DNA from: Nemertoderma westbladi
Taxonomy: Eukaryota > Xenacoelomorpha > Nemertodermatida > Nemertodermatidae
DNA: 41,383 nucleotides
NCBI GenBank assembly: GCA_032718475.1
Contig: JAUCBJ010000366.1
Span: forward strand, 1-41,383
Reading direction: 5' to 3'
The position numbers were made by a program, and so were the translations under genes. Below, one piece after another: positions 1 through 9,735 of the stretch. The notes beneath the pieces were generated by a model. The model saw only the letters and a list, made by a program, of their open reading frames with translations. It was not told the DNA's origin and did not search any database. The first letter of the stretch is position 1; the number at the start of each line of letters is the position of its first letter.

Positions 1-202
1 CATTGAATCATTAAGTTATAAATTGGATAGCTTTGATAATAGCTATGCTTTCTATAATTTAGCCTACTAATGTTCTTATAAAAAGGCAGAAAACATTTCG
101 CTATATCAAAACGGTCTTAAAACACTGATAATAAAGTCTCAAAATCCTAACAAAATCATAACCAAAAGTCCCGTGACTTTAGCTCTCTTATTTTCCAAGA
201 AT

Positions 203-679
203 CCCGTTCAACGCATGTAATCAGCAGTGAGACAGGATAATTTCAGTTCAGTAGCTCGGGATTGGTCGAAATCAGAACTAACTCAACGCAGGGCTATGGG
301 TAACTAGGGCAACCTTCCCAAGCAGGCTGGCCAATCGAACAGCTCAGATCCCTCCTAAAGGATTCCAACGCCTTGGAGGGGGGAACTGGTTAGCAAAGAA
401 AACAAATCAGTCATATCCCAGAAAAACCTTTACAGTAGGTTTCAGAGTATTTTAGCGTATGGGGGAAAAACTGGGTTGCGGGGCGAAGGGCCAGTTACAT
501 CCCACAGAAGCTTTTACAAAACAACTTTCATGTCTATGCATTATAGAGCAATGTCAATTGATATTATTGAATTTTAGCTAAATGATTTTACAAAATTTTA
601 AATAAATAAAACTTTTATGAAAATAAATAAAACTTTTTAATATAAAACTTAGAGAATGACTGGGAATGCGTTGAACGGG
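203..679. repeat. Possible small TIR element (14-bp inverted repeats)
   Basis: CCCGTTCAACGCAT at 203-216 is the exact reverse complement of ATGCGTTGAACGGG at 666-679. This would bound a 477-bp non-coding element of MITE size. I see no convincing target-site duplication next to the arms, so a chance or decayed pair remains possible. Confidence 0.3.
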
Positions 680-710
680 GCTATTATAGAGGGAGGCTAG
701 AATGGATTAT

Positions 711-778
711 CCAATCAGAGTGCGAGGGTGAGTTAGGCAGCCAATCAGGACTCGAAGGAGGAAGGTTAGACAGCCAAT
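711..778 (+). promoter_or_regulatory. Three CCAAT motifs at 30 and 33 bp spacing
   Basis: CCAATCAG at 711 and 741 and CCAATGAG at 774 lie in an imperfect ~31-bp direct repeat. CCAATCAG is a good match to the NF-Y site, and spacing near 31-33 bp is familiar in NF-Y promoters. No transcript or ORF starts downstream that I can identify, so the array may only reflect the tandem duplication. Confidence 0.25.
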
Positions 779-1004
779 GAGAGAGCAGATGCGAGTACAG
801 TGGTAAAGCGCCGGCCATCCATGGTGAGATAACGTCACACTAACTCTCAAGGATAGTTATACTCACCATTCAAATATCCCTCGCAAACCAGATTCCTCCC
901 AGCATCTAAAGTATTCCACTTCAATGCAAAATATATAGAGCTTTAGTTGGATTTGAACCTGTGCTACCTGTGCTTGTAAACTCTTTTGTGCTCGTATATT
1001 GAAG

Positions 1005-2195
1005 TGAGGCATAGACTATGCCTCACTGAGGCATAGTCTATGCCTCAGTGCCTCAGTGAGGCATAGTCTATGCCTCAGTGAGGCAGAGTCTATGCCTCAG
1101 TGCCTCAGTTAGGCACTGAGTGAGGCATAGTCTATGCCTCAGTGAGTCATAGTCTATGCCTCAGTGCCTCAGTGAGGCATAGTCTATGCCTCAGTGAGGC
1201 CTAGTCTATGCCTCAGTGGGGCATAGTCTATGCCCCAGTGAGACATAGTCTATGCCCCAGTGAGGCATAGTCTATGCCTCAGTGCCTCAGTGAGGCATAG
1301 TCTATGCATCAGTGAGTCATAGTCTATGCCTCAGTGCCTCAGTGAGGCATAGTCTATGCCTCAGTGAGGCCTAGTCTATGCCTCAGTGGGGCATAGTCTA
1401 TGCCCCAGTGAGACATAGTCTATGCCCCAGTGAGGCATAGTCTATGCCTCAGTGCCTCAGTGAGGCATAGTCTATGCCTCAGTGAGGCATAGTCTATGCC
1501 TCAGTGAGTCATAGTCTATGCCTCAGTGCCTCAGTGAGGCATAGTCTATGCCTCAGTGAGGCATAGTCTATGCCTCAGTGAGTCATAGTCTATGCCTCAG
1601 TGCCTCAGTGAGGCATAGTCTATGCCTCAGTGAGGCCTAGTCTATGCCTCAGTGAGGCATAGTCTATGCCTCAGTGAGGCCTAGTCTATGCCTCAGTAAG
1701 GCATAGTCTATGCCTCAGTGAGGCATAGTCTATGCCTCAGTGAGGCATAGTCTATGCCTCAGTGAGGCATAGTCTATGCCTCAGTGAGTCATAGTCTATG
1801 CCTCAGTGCCTCAGCGAGGCATAGTCTATGCCTCAGTGCCTCAGTGAGGCATAGTCTATGCCTCAGTGAGACATAGTCTATGCCTCAGTGCCTCAGTGAG
1901 GCATAGTCTATGCCTCAGTGCCTCAGTGAGGCATAGTCTATGCCTCAGTGAGTCATAATCTATGCCTCAGTGAGGCATAGTCTATGCCTCAGTGAGTCAT
2001 AGTCTATGCCTCAGTGCCTCAGCGAGGCATAGTCTATGCCTCAGTGCCTCAGTGAGGCATAGTCTATGCCTCAGTGAGACATAGTCTATGCCTCAGTGCC
2101 TCAGTGAGGCATAGTCTGTGCCTCAGTGCCTCAGTGAGGCATAGTCTATGCCTCAGTGAGTCATAGTCTATGCCTCAGTAAGGCATAGTCTGTGT
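1005..2195. repeat. Palindromic 22-bp minisatellite with higher-order structure
   Basis: The basic unit is GAGGCATAGTCTATGCCTC plus a short spacer (AGT, or AGTGCCTCAGT). The 19-bp core is a perfect palindrome around a central T, so each unit can form a hairpin or cruciform. Roughly 45-50 units are present. A block of about 170 bp recurs near-identically at ~1141 and ~1311, and a second block recurs around 1790-1960 and 1990-2160, showing higher-order amplification. Variant units include GGGGCATAG...CTATGCCCC, where both arms changed together. No coding role is visible. Confidence 0.97.
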
Positions 2196-2254
2196 CAGGT
2201 CTTAAATGAGAGTCTTAGAAATTCGAACGTCAACGAACAAATTCGACGGTTACT

Positions 2255-2326
2255 GTTCCACCTTGGTGTAGTGGTTGCATTGAATTCACATCTCCCATAT
2301 GTCATGGGTTCGATCCCTGCATGAAC
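2255..2326 (+). repeat. tRNA-like sequence, probable SINE head
   Basis: The segment has an A-box-like stretch (TGGTGTAGTGG) followed ~35 nt later by a good B box (GGTTCGATCCC). The GTTC/GAAC ends can pair and the T-arm is mostly pairable. The acceptor stem has several mismatches, so a functional tRNA is unlikely; a tRNA-derived SINE head or tRNA pseudogene fits better. It lies between the palindromic minisatellite and the 234-bp tandem repeat. Confidence 0.5.
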
Positions 2327-2433
2327 CAGGGCAGGTTTCGTTCGGTCAGCAATAGACCTAACGTTGCAAAATACAGTATTATTGCCTAGTAACCAATTCA
2401 TGGCTGCCATATGGTTTTCACTTTGAGACATTT

Positions 2434-3060
2434 CGCCCTCTAACGGCAGACTGGGGAACTTCAGACTACTCTATGACTCCGCAAAAGATATGGCCTATGC
2501 CGTAGTAGATGCCGATTGGGGGTCAAAATTAAGTAATAATATATCTAAATAAGCCTCAAACATCTTGCCTCATGGCTCGCCCCTTAGAACTCTTTAGCAA
2601 TATAACTTCATAGTTTTGCGGATTGTAAATAAAAAAGCTAGAGAAGATGTTAATTTTAAAATAATACGCCCCCTAGCGGCAGACAGGGGAACTTCAGACT
2701 ACTCTATGTCTCCGCAAAAGATATGACCTATGCCGTAGTAGATGCCGATTGGGGTGTCAAAATCAAGTAATAATATATCTAAATAAGCCTCAAACATCTT
2801 GCCTCATGGCTCGCCTCTTAGAACTCTTGAGCAATATAACTTCATAGTTTTGCGGATTGTAAATAACAAAGCTAGAGAAGATGCTAATTTTCAAATAATA
2901 CGCCCTCTAGCGGCAGACAGGGGAACTTCAGACTACTCTATGTCTCCGCAAAAGAAATGACCTATGCCGTAGTAGATGCCTACCGAGTTTAAACCTATTC
3001 GGAATGAAAATAGCAAAGTTAGAGAAGATGTTAATTTTCAGATCATACGCCCTCTAGCGG
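2434..3060. repeat. Tandem repeat, ~234-bp unit, with CTCF-core-like motif
   Basis: Units start at 2434, 2667 and 2901, and a fourth motif copy starts at 3048. The first two full units are nearly identical; the third is internally deleted to 147 bp. Every unit begins with CGCCCTCTAGCGGC or a one-base variant. Its reverse complement, GCCGCTAGAGGGCG, resembles the vertebrate CTCF core. There is no ORF. Confidence 0.92.
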
Positions 3061-3426
3061 CAGACTATGGAACTGCAGACGGCTGGATATAGGTAAAAGT
3101 AATTAGTAATCAGAGCTGTCACGAGAGGGGGGCGGGGCGCTTGGATACAACAATTATTAATAAGCTGTTGCTTGGTTAAAGCTAATTGGGGGTCAAAGGT
3201 CAACGATAAAGCTGTCTGGATATAGATAAGAGTAATTAGTTACCAGTAAGGGAGCTGTATACCCTATGGCTAAGTATGGCTAAAAAATCAATGTATAAAG
3301 TAAAAGTAATACAATTAATTAATTTAAAATAAAGGACAAATGAATAATTAATTAAAATTAAATATAAATAAATAGGTATTAATAAATAAAAGAGCCGCGG
3401 TGTCACTTATGTCACCATTTGCTCCT
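3061..3426. other. AT-rich spacer with a short direct repeat
   Basis: No gene. A ~30-bp phrase (CTGGATATAG..AA.AGTAATTAGT) occurs near 3084 and 3216 in the same direction. The rest is low-complexity AT-rich sequence up to the foldback element. Confidence 0.6.
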
Positions 3427-3732
3427 CTCGGCGACAGTTAGACCTCACTGACACCCATTGTGTGTCAGGGCGCTAATCAGTCTGATTAATTAGGATAATC
3501 AATTAAACCCTAATTAGGAGTCGTAAGACACCTATTAGGGTTTAATTGTACTAATTAATTGATGCCACCTACCAATTAGCCTAATTGGGAGGTGTCACCC
3601 AGACAGTCTGGCGCCAATGATACCCTATGGGTGATAATAGGGTGTCATATGACTCCAGATGACACCCTATGGGTGATAATAGGGTGTCATATGACACCCA
3701 ATGGGTTTCAGTGAGGTCTAACTGTCGCCGAG
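3427..3732. repeat. 306-bp foldback (MITE-like) element with nested hairpins
   Basis: The 34-bp ends 3427-3460 and 3699-3732 are inverted copies matching at 33 of 34 positions. Inside are further inverted pairs: ATTAAACCCTAAT with ATTAGGGTTTAAT, and GACACCCTAT with ATAGGGTGTC. The latter hairpin sits in a 41-bp direct duplication (about 3618 and 3659). Almost the whole element can fold. It is non-coding and I see no clear TSD, so the mobilising transposase family is unknown. Confidence 0.85.
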
Positions 3733-3746
3733 CCGTACAAACCCCT

Positions 3747-4231
3747 ACTACTGGCAGATGTACAGTCTACAGATACAGACCAAACTCACGGGAAAACAAT
3801 CCCCGCGTAGCGAATCCTAACTATCGCTAATGGACCTAAATACTGTAAACTTGCCGCGGTGTGATTTATATGGGTATAATACGAGCTAGCGGGTCAACGA
3901 CACTAGCGTAAGAAACAATACTGCCGACAGAAAAAGCAGTCAAAAGGGTGCCTGATCAAACAAATACCAAATACCTCTACAAATAATAATAATCCTATCT
4001 GTAAATCAATAAATCTCAAGATGCGTGTGTGTGTGTGTGTTAGGATAAAACAATGTTGGTGTACCGCTGTTATACTAGGTTTTGGTGATTTTAACCAGAT
4101 AACAATACCAGGTGCTAGCTACTTGAATAAGCTAATCGCACGCTGTGAGCGCAATACTTACAAACTGACGTCAAAAGGGCTCTCTCCTCCTATATTCACA
4201 ACTCAGTCGGGCAATTACGGTGTTAGTAACT
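3747..4231 (+). repeat. Repeat A copy 1, LTR-like
   Basis: This stretch is nearly identical to 32131-32595 in the same orientation. A gag-like reading frame starts 14 bp after it, which suggests it is the 5' LTR (or LTR plus leader) of a Ty3-type element. Relative to copy 2 it lacks about 100 bp just before the shared TGTACAGTCTAC. A (GT)n run at 4025-4041 varies in length between copies. Exact LTR ends are not resolved: no TG/CA pair and no convincing primer-binding site. Confidence 0.6.
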
Positions 4232-4244
4232 GTAAGAGTGCGGC

Positions 4245-4619
4245 ATGTCTTTAAACACTTACCGTAAGAGCCAACTGGAAGAAGTTCTCAGTCAATTACG
4301 AGCTGAAAATGACGATTTCAAAATGCCAGCAACGAAAAAGGAAATCATTGAAGAACTTGATAAAGAGAACCTAACTGTTATTAAAATTCTGCTCAGCCAC
4401 CCGCAATCAGCTAACCAACAACAACCAATGGCGTCTGGAGGTGAGATCAAACAAAAGGTAAGGTTACCTGAATTCTACCCAAAAGACGCACGTGTTTGTT
4501 TCCAGCAGGTTCAAGCGGTATTGCTGGGACACAGTCACTCATCTATGAAATCGAAACTATTAGCAGCATTACCACACACAAGAGCGCAAACCAGTTGTAC
4601 TGGCATTTATTATCATTAG
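4245..4619 (+). pseudogene. Ty3-type gag N-terminal fragment
   Basis: The 124-residue frame begins with a charged helical segment (residues 1-50). Near residue 66 it carries the phrase VRLPEFYPKDARVCF, which resembles the capsid N-terminal region (DUF7041-like) of invertebrate Ty3-type gag proteins. It ends after about 15 residues of unrelated sequence (TRAQTSCTGIYYH), well short of a full gag. It follows LTR-like repeat A directly, so it is the 5' stump of an element whose remainder is lost. The gag-protease remnant at 19605-20139 could come from the same family but does not overlap it. Family assignment is by motif only. Confidence 0.6.
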
Positions 4620-5466
4620 ATTAAAATTGGGTAAAATTTAAATATGAACAGATATGCGTTATGAGAACACTAGTAGCATATATCAACGGTATATGACGCA
4701 TTTGAACAGTAGTATATATCAACAATAGTATCATATACAATACAACTGACTGACACACTAAAATTGTACGACATGAATAATGTCAATGGAAACTGAGAGT
4801 AAGTATATATAATACGACTTCCATTCAGTAAGAGTTGTACAGTATATGCGTAGAAGTTCATCAGGTAGTAATCGCAAAAAAAAATCCTCACAAATCAACC
4901 CATCAAAGTATTTAAGTATCCATTAAATTAACCAATTAAATATTAATTAAAACATTTACAAACCACGGTTCACAAAGTAGCGCTCTAATCCCATGGGAGT
5001 AAAATTGTGCAAAAATATTAACAATATATAGCTTTAAAACGAGGCAGGCACGGTACTGGTAAAACAATAATTTAAACGGTGGACCAGCATAATAGTAGGA
5101 TAATCATGAAATTTTAATAAAGGTTCCGTTTAGTGTACGGGATGGACATTGAACACTCCTGGTTAAGTATCTCAATTATATATCATCATCAATAGGCACA
5201 CCGGTCAAGCCGGTTTATAATAAATAAAATTAAGACATTATAAAAATAAGTATACATTTCACATATAACACCAAAATGGACGTCGGTCAATATATATATT
5301 ATCCTATTACTCAGGGTTAATTGTATTCGATCGAGATTCCGTCGGGTGGTGCAACATGCAACCCGTTAATAAGTGGGCCATAAGTCAACATTCGTACGTA
5401 CTTTTACAGCTGTTAATGAGTGTCATACGGGACGAGTATTCTAGAGGTACGTTGGATCGGTATCAA
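4620..5466. other. AT-rich stretch, includes probable LINE 3' UTR
   Basis: No coding signal. The part nearest 5466 should be the 3' untranslated region of the minus-strand LINE whose reading frame ends at 5467. I could not find an obvious poly-A or short tandem tail marking its end. Confidence 0.5.
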
Positions 5467-6423
5467 TTAATTCCAAAGAACTGTAGGATCCTTCGTTTTT
5501 TTAGCAGCAAATGAGGTGTTTTTCAATGCGTAGCAGTCACGGAGAAATTGCGCCGTGAGTATATCAGCTCGTGGGGGTGGTCCTATGTCAATCCTCGTTA
5601 AGATGTTGGGTGTGGAATATTTGTATGTAAGCAGGGAGTATAGTCTTGGGAGTTGAAATTCGTGTTTAGCCTTATTGTATCCACTGGAAACCCCACAAAA
5701 TTGTTTCTTATGATTCAGGTTCGACAAGGCACGGAAGGATCCTTGCAGAGTGACACTGGGACATGTGGCGTATCGGAGAGCCATTGCAGTGCATTCCTTA
5801 AAAGCCATGACTGAGATTGGTTTGCATCCAGTAAGTGTATAGAGGACGCAGTTAGAAACGTAGGAGCCTGTGTGAATGAGCCCTCTTAGTGATTTGCGGT
5901 AGTAGGAGTCAAGGCTATCAATTTCAGATGAGGATAATGCACCGATATTGAATCGCGTGCTATATATTATAGAAGGTAACGCTACAGACTTCCATAGTTT
6001 AAAGGTTGTCTCCACGTTCAACCATCTAGTGGTCCAGCCGTTGTTATGAAAAAAGTGGGACATGGATGCGATGGATTTCACGCAGTCTGTGTACGCAGTT
6101 TTTCGGTTAGATATTTTGAACCCAAGGAAGGTTAGAGTGTTTGATTCGGTTATCGTGTTCCCAGCATTGACAAGGGGGTATCTCTCAGTCTTAGTTAAGT
6201 GTGTTCTTCCCCAACACATCCATTTAGATTTACTGTGTTCAATCTCTAGGTTAAGTTGTGCACACTGGTCGGTCACGATAGCCACCATTCGTTGTATGTC
6301 CTTAAACGAAGTGCTCAAAATTAGGAAGTCGTCGGCGTATGCTAGAGCTCCCAACCAAACATCATTTATCTTACCCCTGTTTAACCCCCCTGAGTACTCT
6401 GATACATTCGCTATCTGAGTCAA
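5467..6423 (-). pseudogene. LINE ORF2, RT C-terminal half
   Basis: The frame opens before LGALAYADDFLILS, which carries the catalytic YADD box, followed by thumb-like sequence (EHSKSKWMCWGR, LTFLGFKI) and a ~200-residue C-terminal region ending in VLWN. It is offset in frame from the preceding RT half, consistent with the internal deletion at about 6376. No RNase H or restriction-like endonuclease is seen. This is the 3' end of the coding part of the large LINE. Confidence 0.88.
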
Positions 6424-8051
6424 TAAAGGTGCCGAACTTCAGGTAGACTTTGCTGATGGAGTAATAGTGCATGAGCGTCATTAGTATGTGAGGGTTCAGG
6501 ATTTTTTCAAGTTTATTAAAAAGAAGTGAGTGATCGACATTGTCGAATGCTGATGCTAGATCGAGTTGTAGCACATACACAGGTGAGCCGCTACTCTTGT
6601 AGTGTTGCAGACATTCTAGGACTGTTCCAATCACCAGGTCCGTCCCGATTTTCTTCTGGTAGGCGACCTGATTGGGATGTTGTTTACAGTCTGTGTCGAT
6701 GAGTTCAGAAATTACAATTTGTTCGAACACTTTTGCTAAAAGACAAATTATGGACACAGGCCGATACGAGTTTGGATCGGCGTGGCTACGCCGTTTTCCC
6801 TTGTACACACTTGCGACAATCGTCTTACCGAAGTCAGTGGGGACCTTGTGTAATCGAAAGCACGAGTTGATGATAATGGTAATGAGAGGGCAGATGGCGT
6901 CAGGGTTGACATGCAGAATATGTTCTACTTGTATAGATGCGTAATCAGGTGATTTGCTTGTAGAGAGTGATGCAATCGCTCGTCTCACTGTAAGGGGTGA
7001 GATTGACGGTGATACAGACCCACTGGACTGGTTGTATAAGCGCGATGACAATTGTTCCATATTCTGTTCATAGTTGCAGGGAGTGGTATAGTTGCAGGGA
7101 GTGGTATAGTTGCAGGGAGTGGTATAGTTGCAGGGAGTGGTGAACTTCTTTGTGTAATGTTGTCGGAGCTTGGTTTGCATGGACAGTGGGATTGTGTTCT
7201 TGCTGCTGGGTTTGAACCGTTTCCAAAATGTGTGTTGGTTGTTACGGGAATACGCCCAGCTGTTTGCTTTATTGGCAACAACATTCTTGGACAACCAGTT
7301 TTTCAGACGCCGTGTGTTACGTTTCGATTCCTTGAACTCATTATGAATAGGATCATCTTGTGTTTTACCTCGCTGCTGCCACATAGTGTATAGGTCCTTT
7401 GTCAGTCTGATACGCTGTGTAAGCAGCATTGACCTAATCCGTAGGTTGTGGGATCGCTTGCGGATCTTTATTTTGGGGAGATGTAGATCAGCTGCGGAAG
7501 TAATAATGTCTTGTAACTTACTCGTGATGTCGTTGAGTTGGTCTAACGTTAACAGATTTGGATTGTTAACACTGCATAGGAGGTTGTTAGTGTTGAGTTC
7601 CACGTCTTCCTTGTATCTATTCAGGTCGCTCTCAGTTGCTCGTTCCCAGCATATCCTAGGTTTCATTTTCCTTTGGTGTCCTGGGCAATTGTCTTTTTTC
7701 GGGCTACCGAGAGGACAGATGAAACTGCACACAACCGGTACATGATCAGATAAATTGGTTGGGGGATCACGTTCATAGACAGCACCATTGATGGGGGAGA
7801 GTGAGCTGTTTGTAACAATATGATCAATGTAGGACTCTCCATTACCGTGGAAAGTTACGCATGGTCCACTGAATGGGGGATTAGTGTCAGATGCTAACAA
7901 GGCATTAGTTTCAAGGAATGAGCAGAAAGTTTTACCCCTAGATGTGGGAGATTGGCGTGACGAACGAGGACCCTGAAGGGGTCCCAAGTCGGCATTTGCG
8001 TCTATGAGGAGGATAGGTTCTGCGTCACAGTGGGCTTCAATGATTGCCTCT
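6371..8051 (-). pseudogene. LINE ORF2, endonuclease C-terminal half and RT N-terminal half
   Basis: From 8051 the frame continues the endonuclease in register: LLIDANADLG (Asp/Asn pair), SYIDHIVTNS and SDHVPVV (catalytic Asp-His). A linker follows with an 18-bp repeat (TTPCNY four times). The RT begins around GKTIVASVYKGK with YRPVSIICLLAKVFE, then LQLDLASAFDNVDHSLLF (first catalytic Asp). The frame ends at 6371 just after LRGVKQG, where RTs normally continue into the segment before YADD. That segment is missing, and the reading frame changes, so this copy carries a deletion of roughly 40 codons inside the RT. Confidence 0.88.
7075..7142 (-). repeat. 18-bp tandem repeat inside LINE ORF2
   Basis: Four units of GTTGCAGGGAGTGGTATA (the last ending GTGAA) encode TTPCNY repeated on the minus strand. 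They sit in the linker between endonuclease and RT, so the expansion preserved the frame. Confidence 0.95.
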
Positions 8052-8286
8052 TGTGATATCTTAGATATATTATTATGTTTACATGGTTGCTTAGCAATAT
8101 ATATTGGATAGTCAGCTGGTGGCTGGGTATGTCGGTATGTGGTACGGCCTGACAGTCCCCATGTAATATCATATTCAGTAGCATAGCTATACCGGTACAT
8201 AGACAGATATAAATATACATTCATTATATGGAAGTATTATATGACTATTATATGTTCATTATATAAACAAACTGAAAGACATAACA
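8052..8286 (+). repeat. 5' LTR of the Ty3-type element
   Basis: 235 bp, TG...CA ends. Identical to the 3' LTR except for one base (8175). AT-rich towards the 3' end, including TATATAAAC-type sequence near 8260 that could serve the internal promoter. Confidence 0.97.
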
Positions 8287-8304
8287 TGGCGCAGTGTGTT
8301 TTTA
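8287..8304 (+). promoter_or_regulatory. Putative primer-binding site
   Basis: TGGCGCAGTGTGTTTTTA starts directly after the LTR. TGG at this position pairs with the CCA end of a tRNA, as expected for minus-strand priming. I cannot name the tRNA from sequence alone. Confidence 0.7.
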
Positions 8305-8364
8305 GCCAATTCGGCTAACGAACCTTCGAGGGATAAATACACCCACAAACACAATTACCGGTAA

Positions 8365-9735
8365 ATGGCTACCGCTATTTCGCAAGATGATTGGCTGGAC
8401 CTCACCCTCGAGGAGATCAACGAACTCGATCGCGCGGTTCTCCTCGTACACTGCCGAAACGCCGACATCAAATTTAACAGTAAAACGTCAACGGTAATTC
8501 TGCGCGAACGATTATCCGCCACGATATCGGGCGAAACACCACCCCCTTCCATAAACCCAAACCTGGGGGAAATCCTGGCCCTATTGCAACGGGAACGGAT
8601 CGAAGAGGACGAACGTCGGGAGAGCATCCGTGCTGCAGAACGGGCAGCAGAGCGAGCGGAACTCTTTGAACTGCTTAACCTAAGCAGAGGCGGCACCAGC
8701 AACGCATTGACACCGGATCGAAATGCCGATGCAAGGGGGCATGATGGGGTTAAATACACGGCCCGAGTCCCCGATAAACTCGACACTGATTTCAATTATC
8801 AGCGTTACAAGCGCTGGGAGGTGCAGTGGAATAACTATTGTAAAATTATACACATTGATTCCAAACCCCTAGGAGACCAAACAGCTATCTTCTTCTCCAA
8901 CTGCACGCCCGAGTTTCTCAGCCGTATCCACCACCGTCTCAACATCCCTCCCGATACAGACAAACCTTTGCGGCAAATCCATGACGAGATACGAACATAT
9001 CTCCGAGCAGAGAGCAACATCGTGGTAGACAGACACAGACTGGTTGAACTTAAACAAACTGAAGGACGAACGTTTGATGACTACTATGTACGCCTCTGTG
9101 AACTAGCCGAGGACGCAGAGCTCAGTTCGATGACCCCGGACGACTGGATAAAAACAACCCTTATCCGTGGAGTCAGAGATGATGAATCCCGGGAGGAGAT
9201 ATTTACAAAGCACCCTCCTCTAACCCGAGAGGAAACGCTGGACTTCTTCCGAGCGAGGGAAACAGCAGCTAAGGACGTTAAGCTGCTTAGAAACCAACGA
9301 GTCTGTCCAATTAACAGAAGGGAGGACCATGCTGGTAACTCTGGGCGCGCCGCCGGAAATCAAACCCGAAGGCCGTGGAATCGTAGCAGCAGTCATAAAC
9401 GCGGGAAAAACGACGGACGCAATCGGTCGCCATCAACCACCCGTTCTAACTCGAACAACAGGGAGTCGGTTATGAAAACGATACGCCACGCCAAGGAGCG
9501 GGGCCTCTGTCTATACTGTGGAGGTGACTGGCCCCATGGCGAACATAAACCGTGCAAGGCCAGTGGTCACAACTGTAAAACTGTGGAAAATCCGGCCACT
9601 TCGCCTCACAGTGTTTCCAACCAAAACATCCCCAAAAAACCGGCGCTATCCAAATTGCAGACATTGGCGGGTACACCAAGGATCGTTACAAGCCGCTTAT
9701 CGCCGTTGATTTCTTCAAATCCGGTGAATATATAG
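8365..9735 (+). CDS. Ty3-type gag (capsid and nucleocapsid)
   Basis: This 456-residue frame starts with the first good ATG, 78 nt after the LTR. Residues ~60-115 are a charged helix rich in Glu/Arg/Ala (coiled-coil-like). Residues ~130-310 resemble the retrotransposon capsid: RWEVQWNNYC, LKQTEGRTFDDYYVRLCELA and IKTTLIRGVRD. Then comes a basic Arg/Asn/Ser-rich tail and a Cys/His segment CLYCGGDWPHGEHKPC near residue 380. A following CCHC knuckle begins in this frame but is completed in the pol frame, so the last ~50 residues here are out-of-frame sequence. The product would package element RNA in cytoplasmic particles. Confidence 0.93.
   Translation: MATAISQDDWLDLTLEEINELDRAVLLVHCRNADIKFNSKTSTVILRERLSATISGETPPPSINPNLGEILALLQRERIEEDERRESIRAAERAAERAELFELLNLSRGGTSNALTPDRNADARGHDGVKYTARVPDKLDTDFNYQRYKRWEVQWNNYCKIIHIDSKPLGDQTAIFFSNCTPEFLSRIHHRLNIPPDTDKPLRQIHDEIRTYLRAESNIVVDRHRLVELKQTEGRTFDDYYVRLCELAEDAELSSMTPDDWIKTTLIRGVRDDESREEIFTKHPPLTREETLDFFRARETAAKDVKLLRNQRVCPINRREDHAGNSGRAAGNQTRRPWNRSSSHKRGKNDGRNRSPSTTRSNSNNRESVMKTIRHAKERGLCLYCGGDWPHGEHKPCKASGHNCKTVENPATSPHSVSNQNIPKKPALSKLQTLAGTPRIVTSRLSPLISSNPVNI

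Larger units (their letters stand above)
1..1004. other. Gene-free left flank
   Basis: No reading frame of useful length and no recognisable protein similarity. The stretch is AT-rich at 540-660. It contains a possible terminal inverted repeat pair (203/679), a cluster of CCAAT motifs (711-778) and one B-box-like motif on the minus strand at 949-959, each treated separately. Confidence 0.7.

Noticed and set aside
949-959. Minus-strand B box (GGTTCAAATCC)
   Set aside because: No A box at the right distance; only one motif, easily by chance.
1005-2195. CRISPR-like array
   Set aside because: There are no unique spacers; units are contiguous and palindromic, and the context is eukaryotic.
2255-2326. 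Functional tRNA gene
   Set aside because: A and B boxes are good but the acceptor stem has several mismatches and no clear anticodon arm; a SINE head is more likely.
8355-8795. 146-residue minus-strand frame
   Set aside because: Antisense shadow of the Ty3-type gag; no independent similarity.
9570-9590. Canonical -1 slippery site for gag-pol in the Ty3-type element
   Set aside because: No X XXY YYZ heptamer in the gag frame at the switch point; a one-base loss in an A run is simpler.
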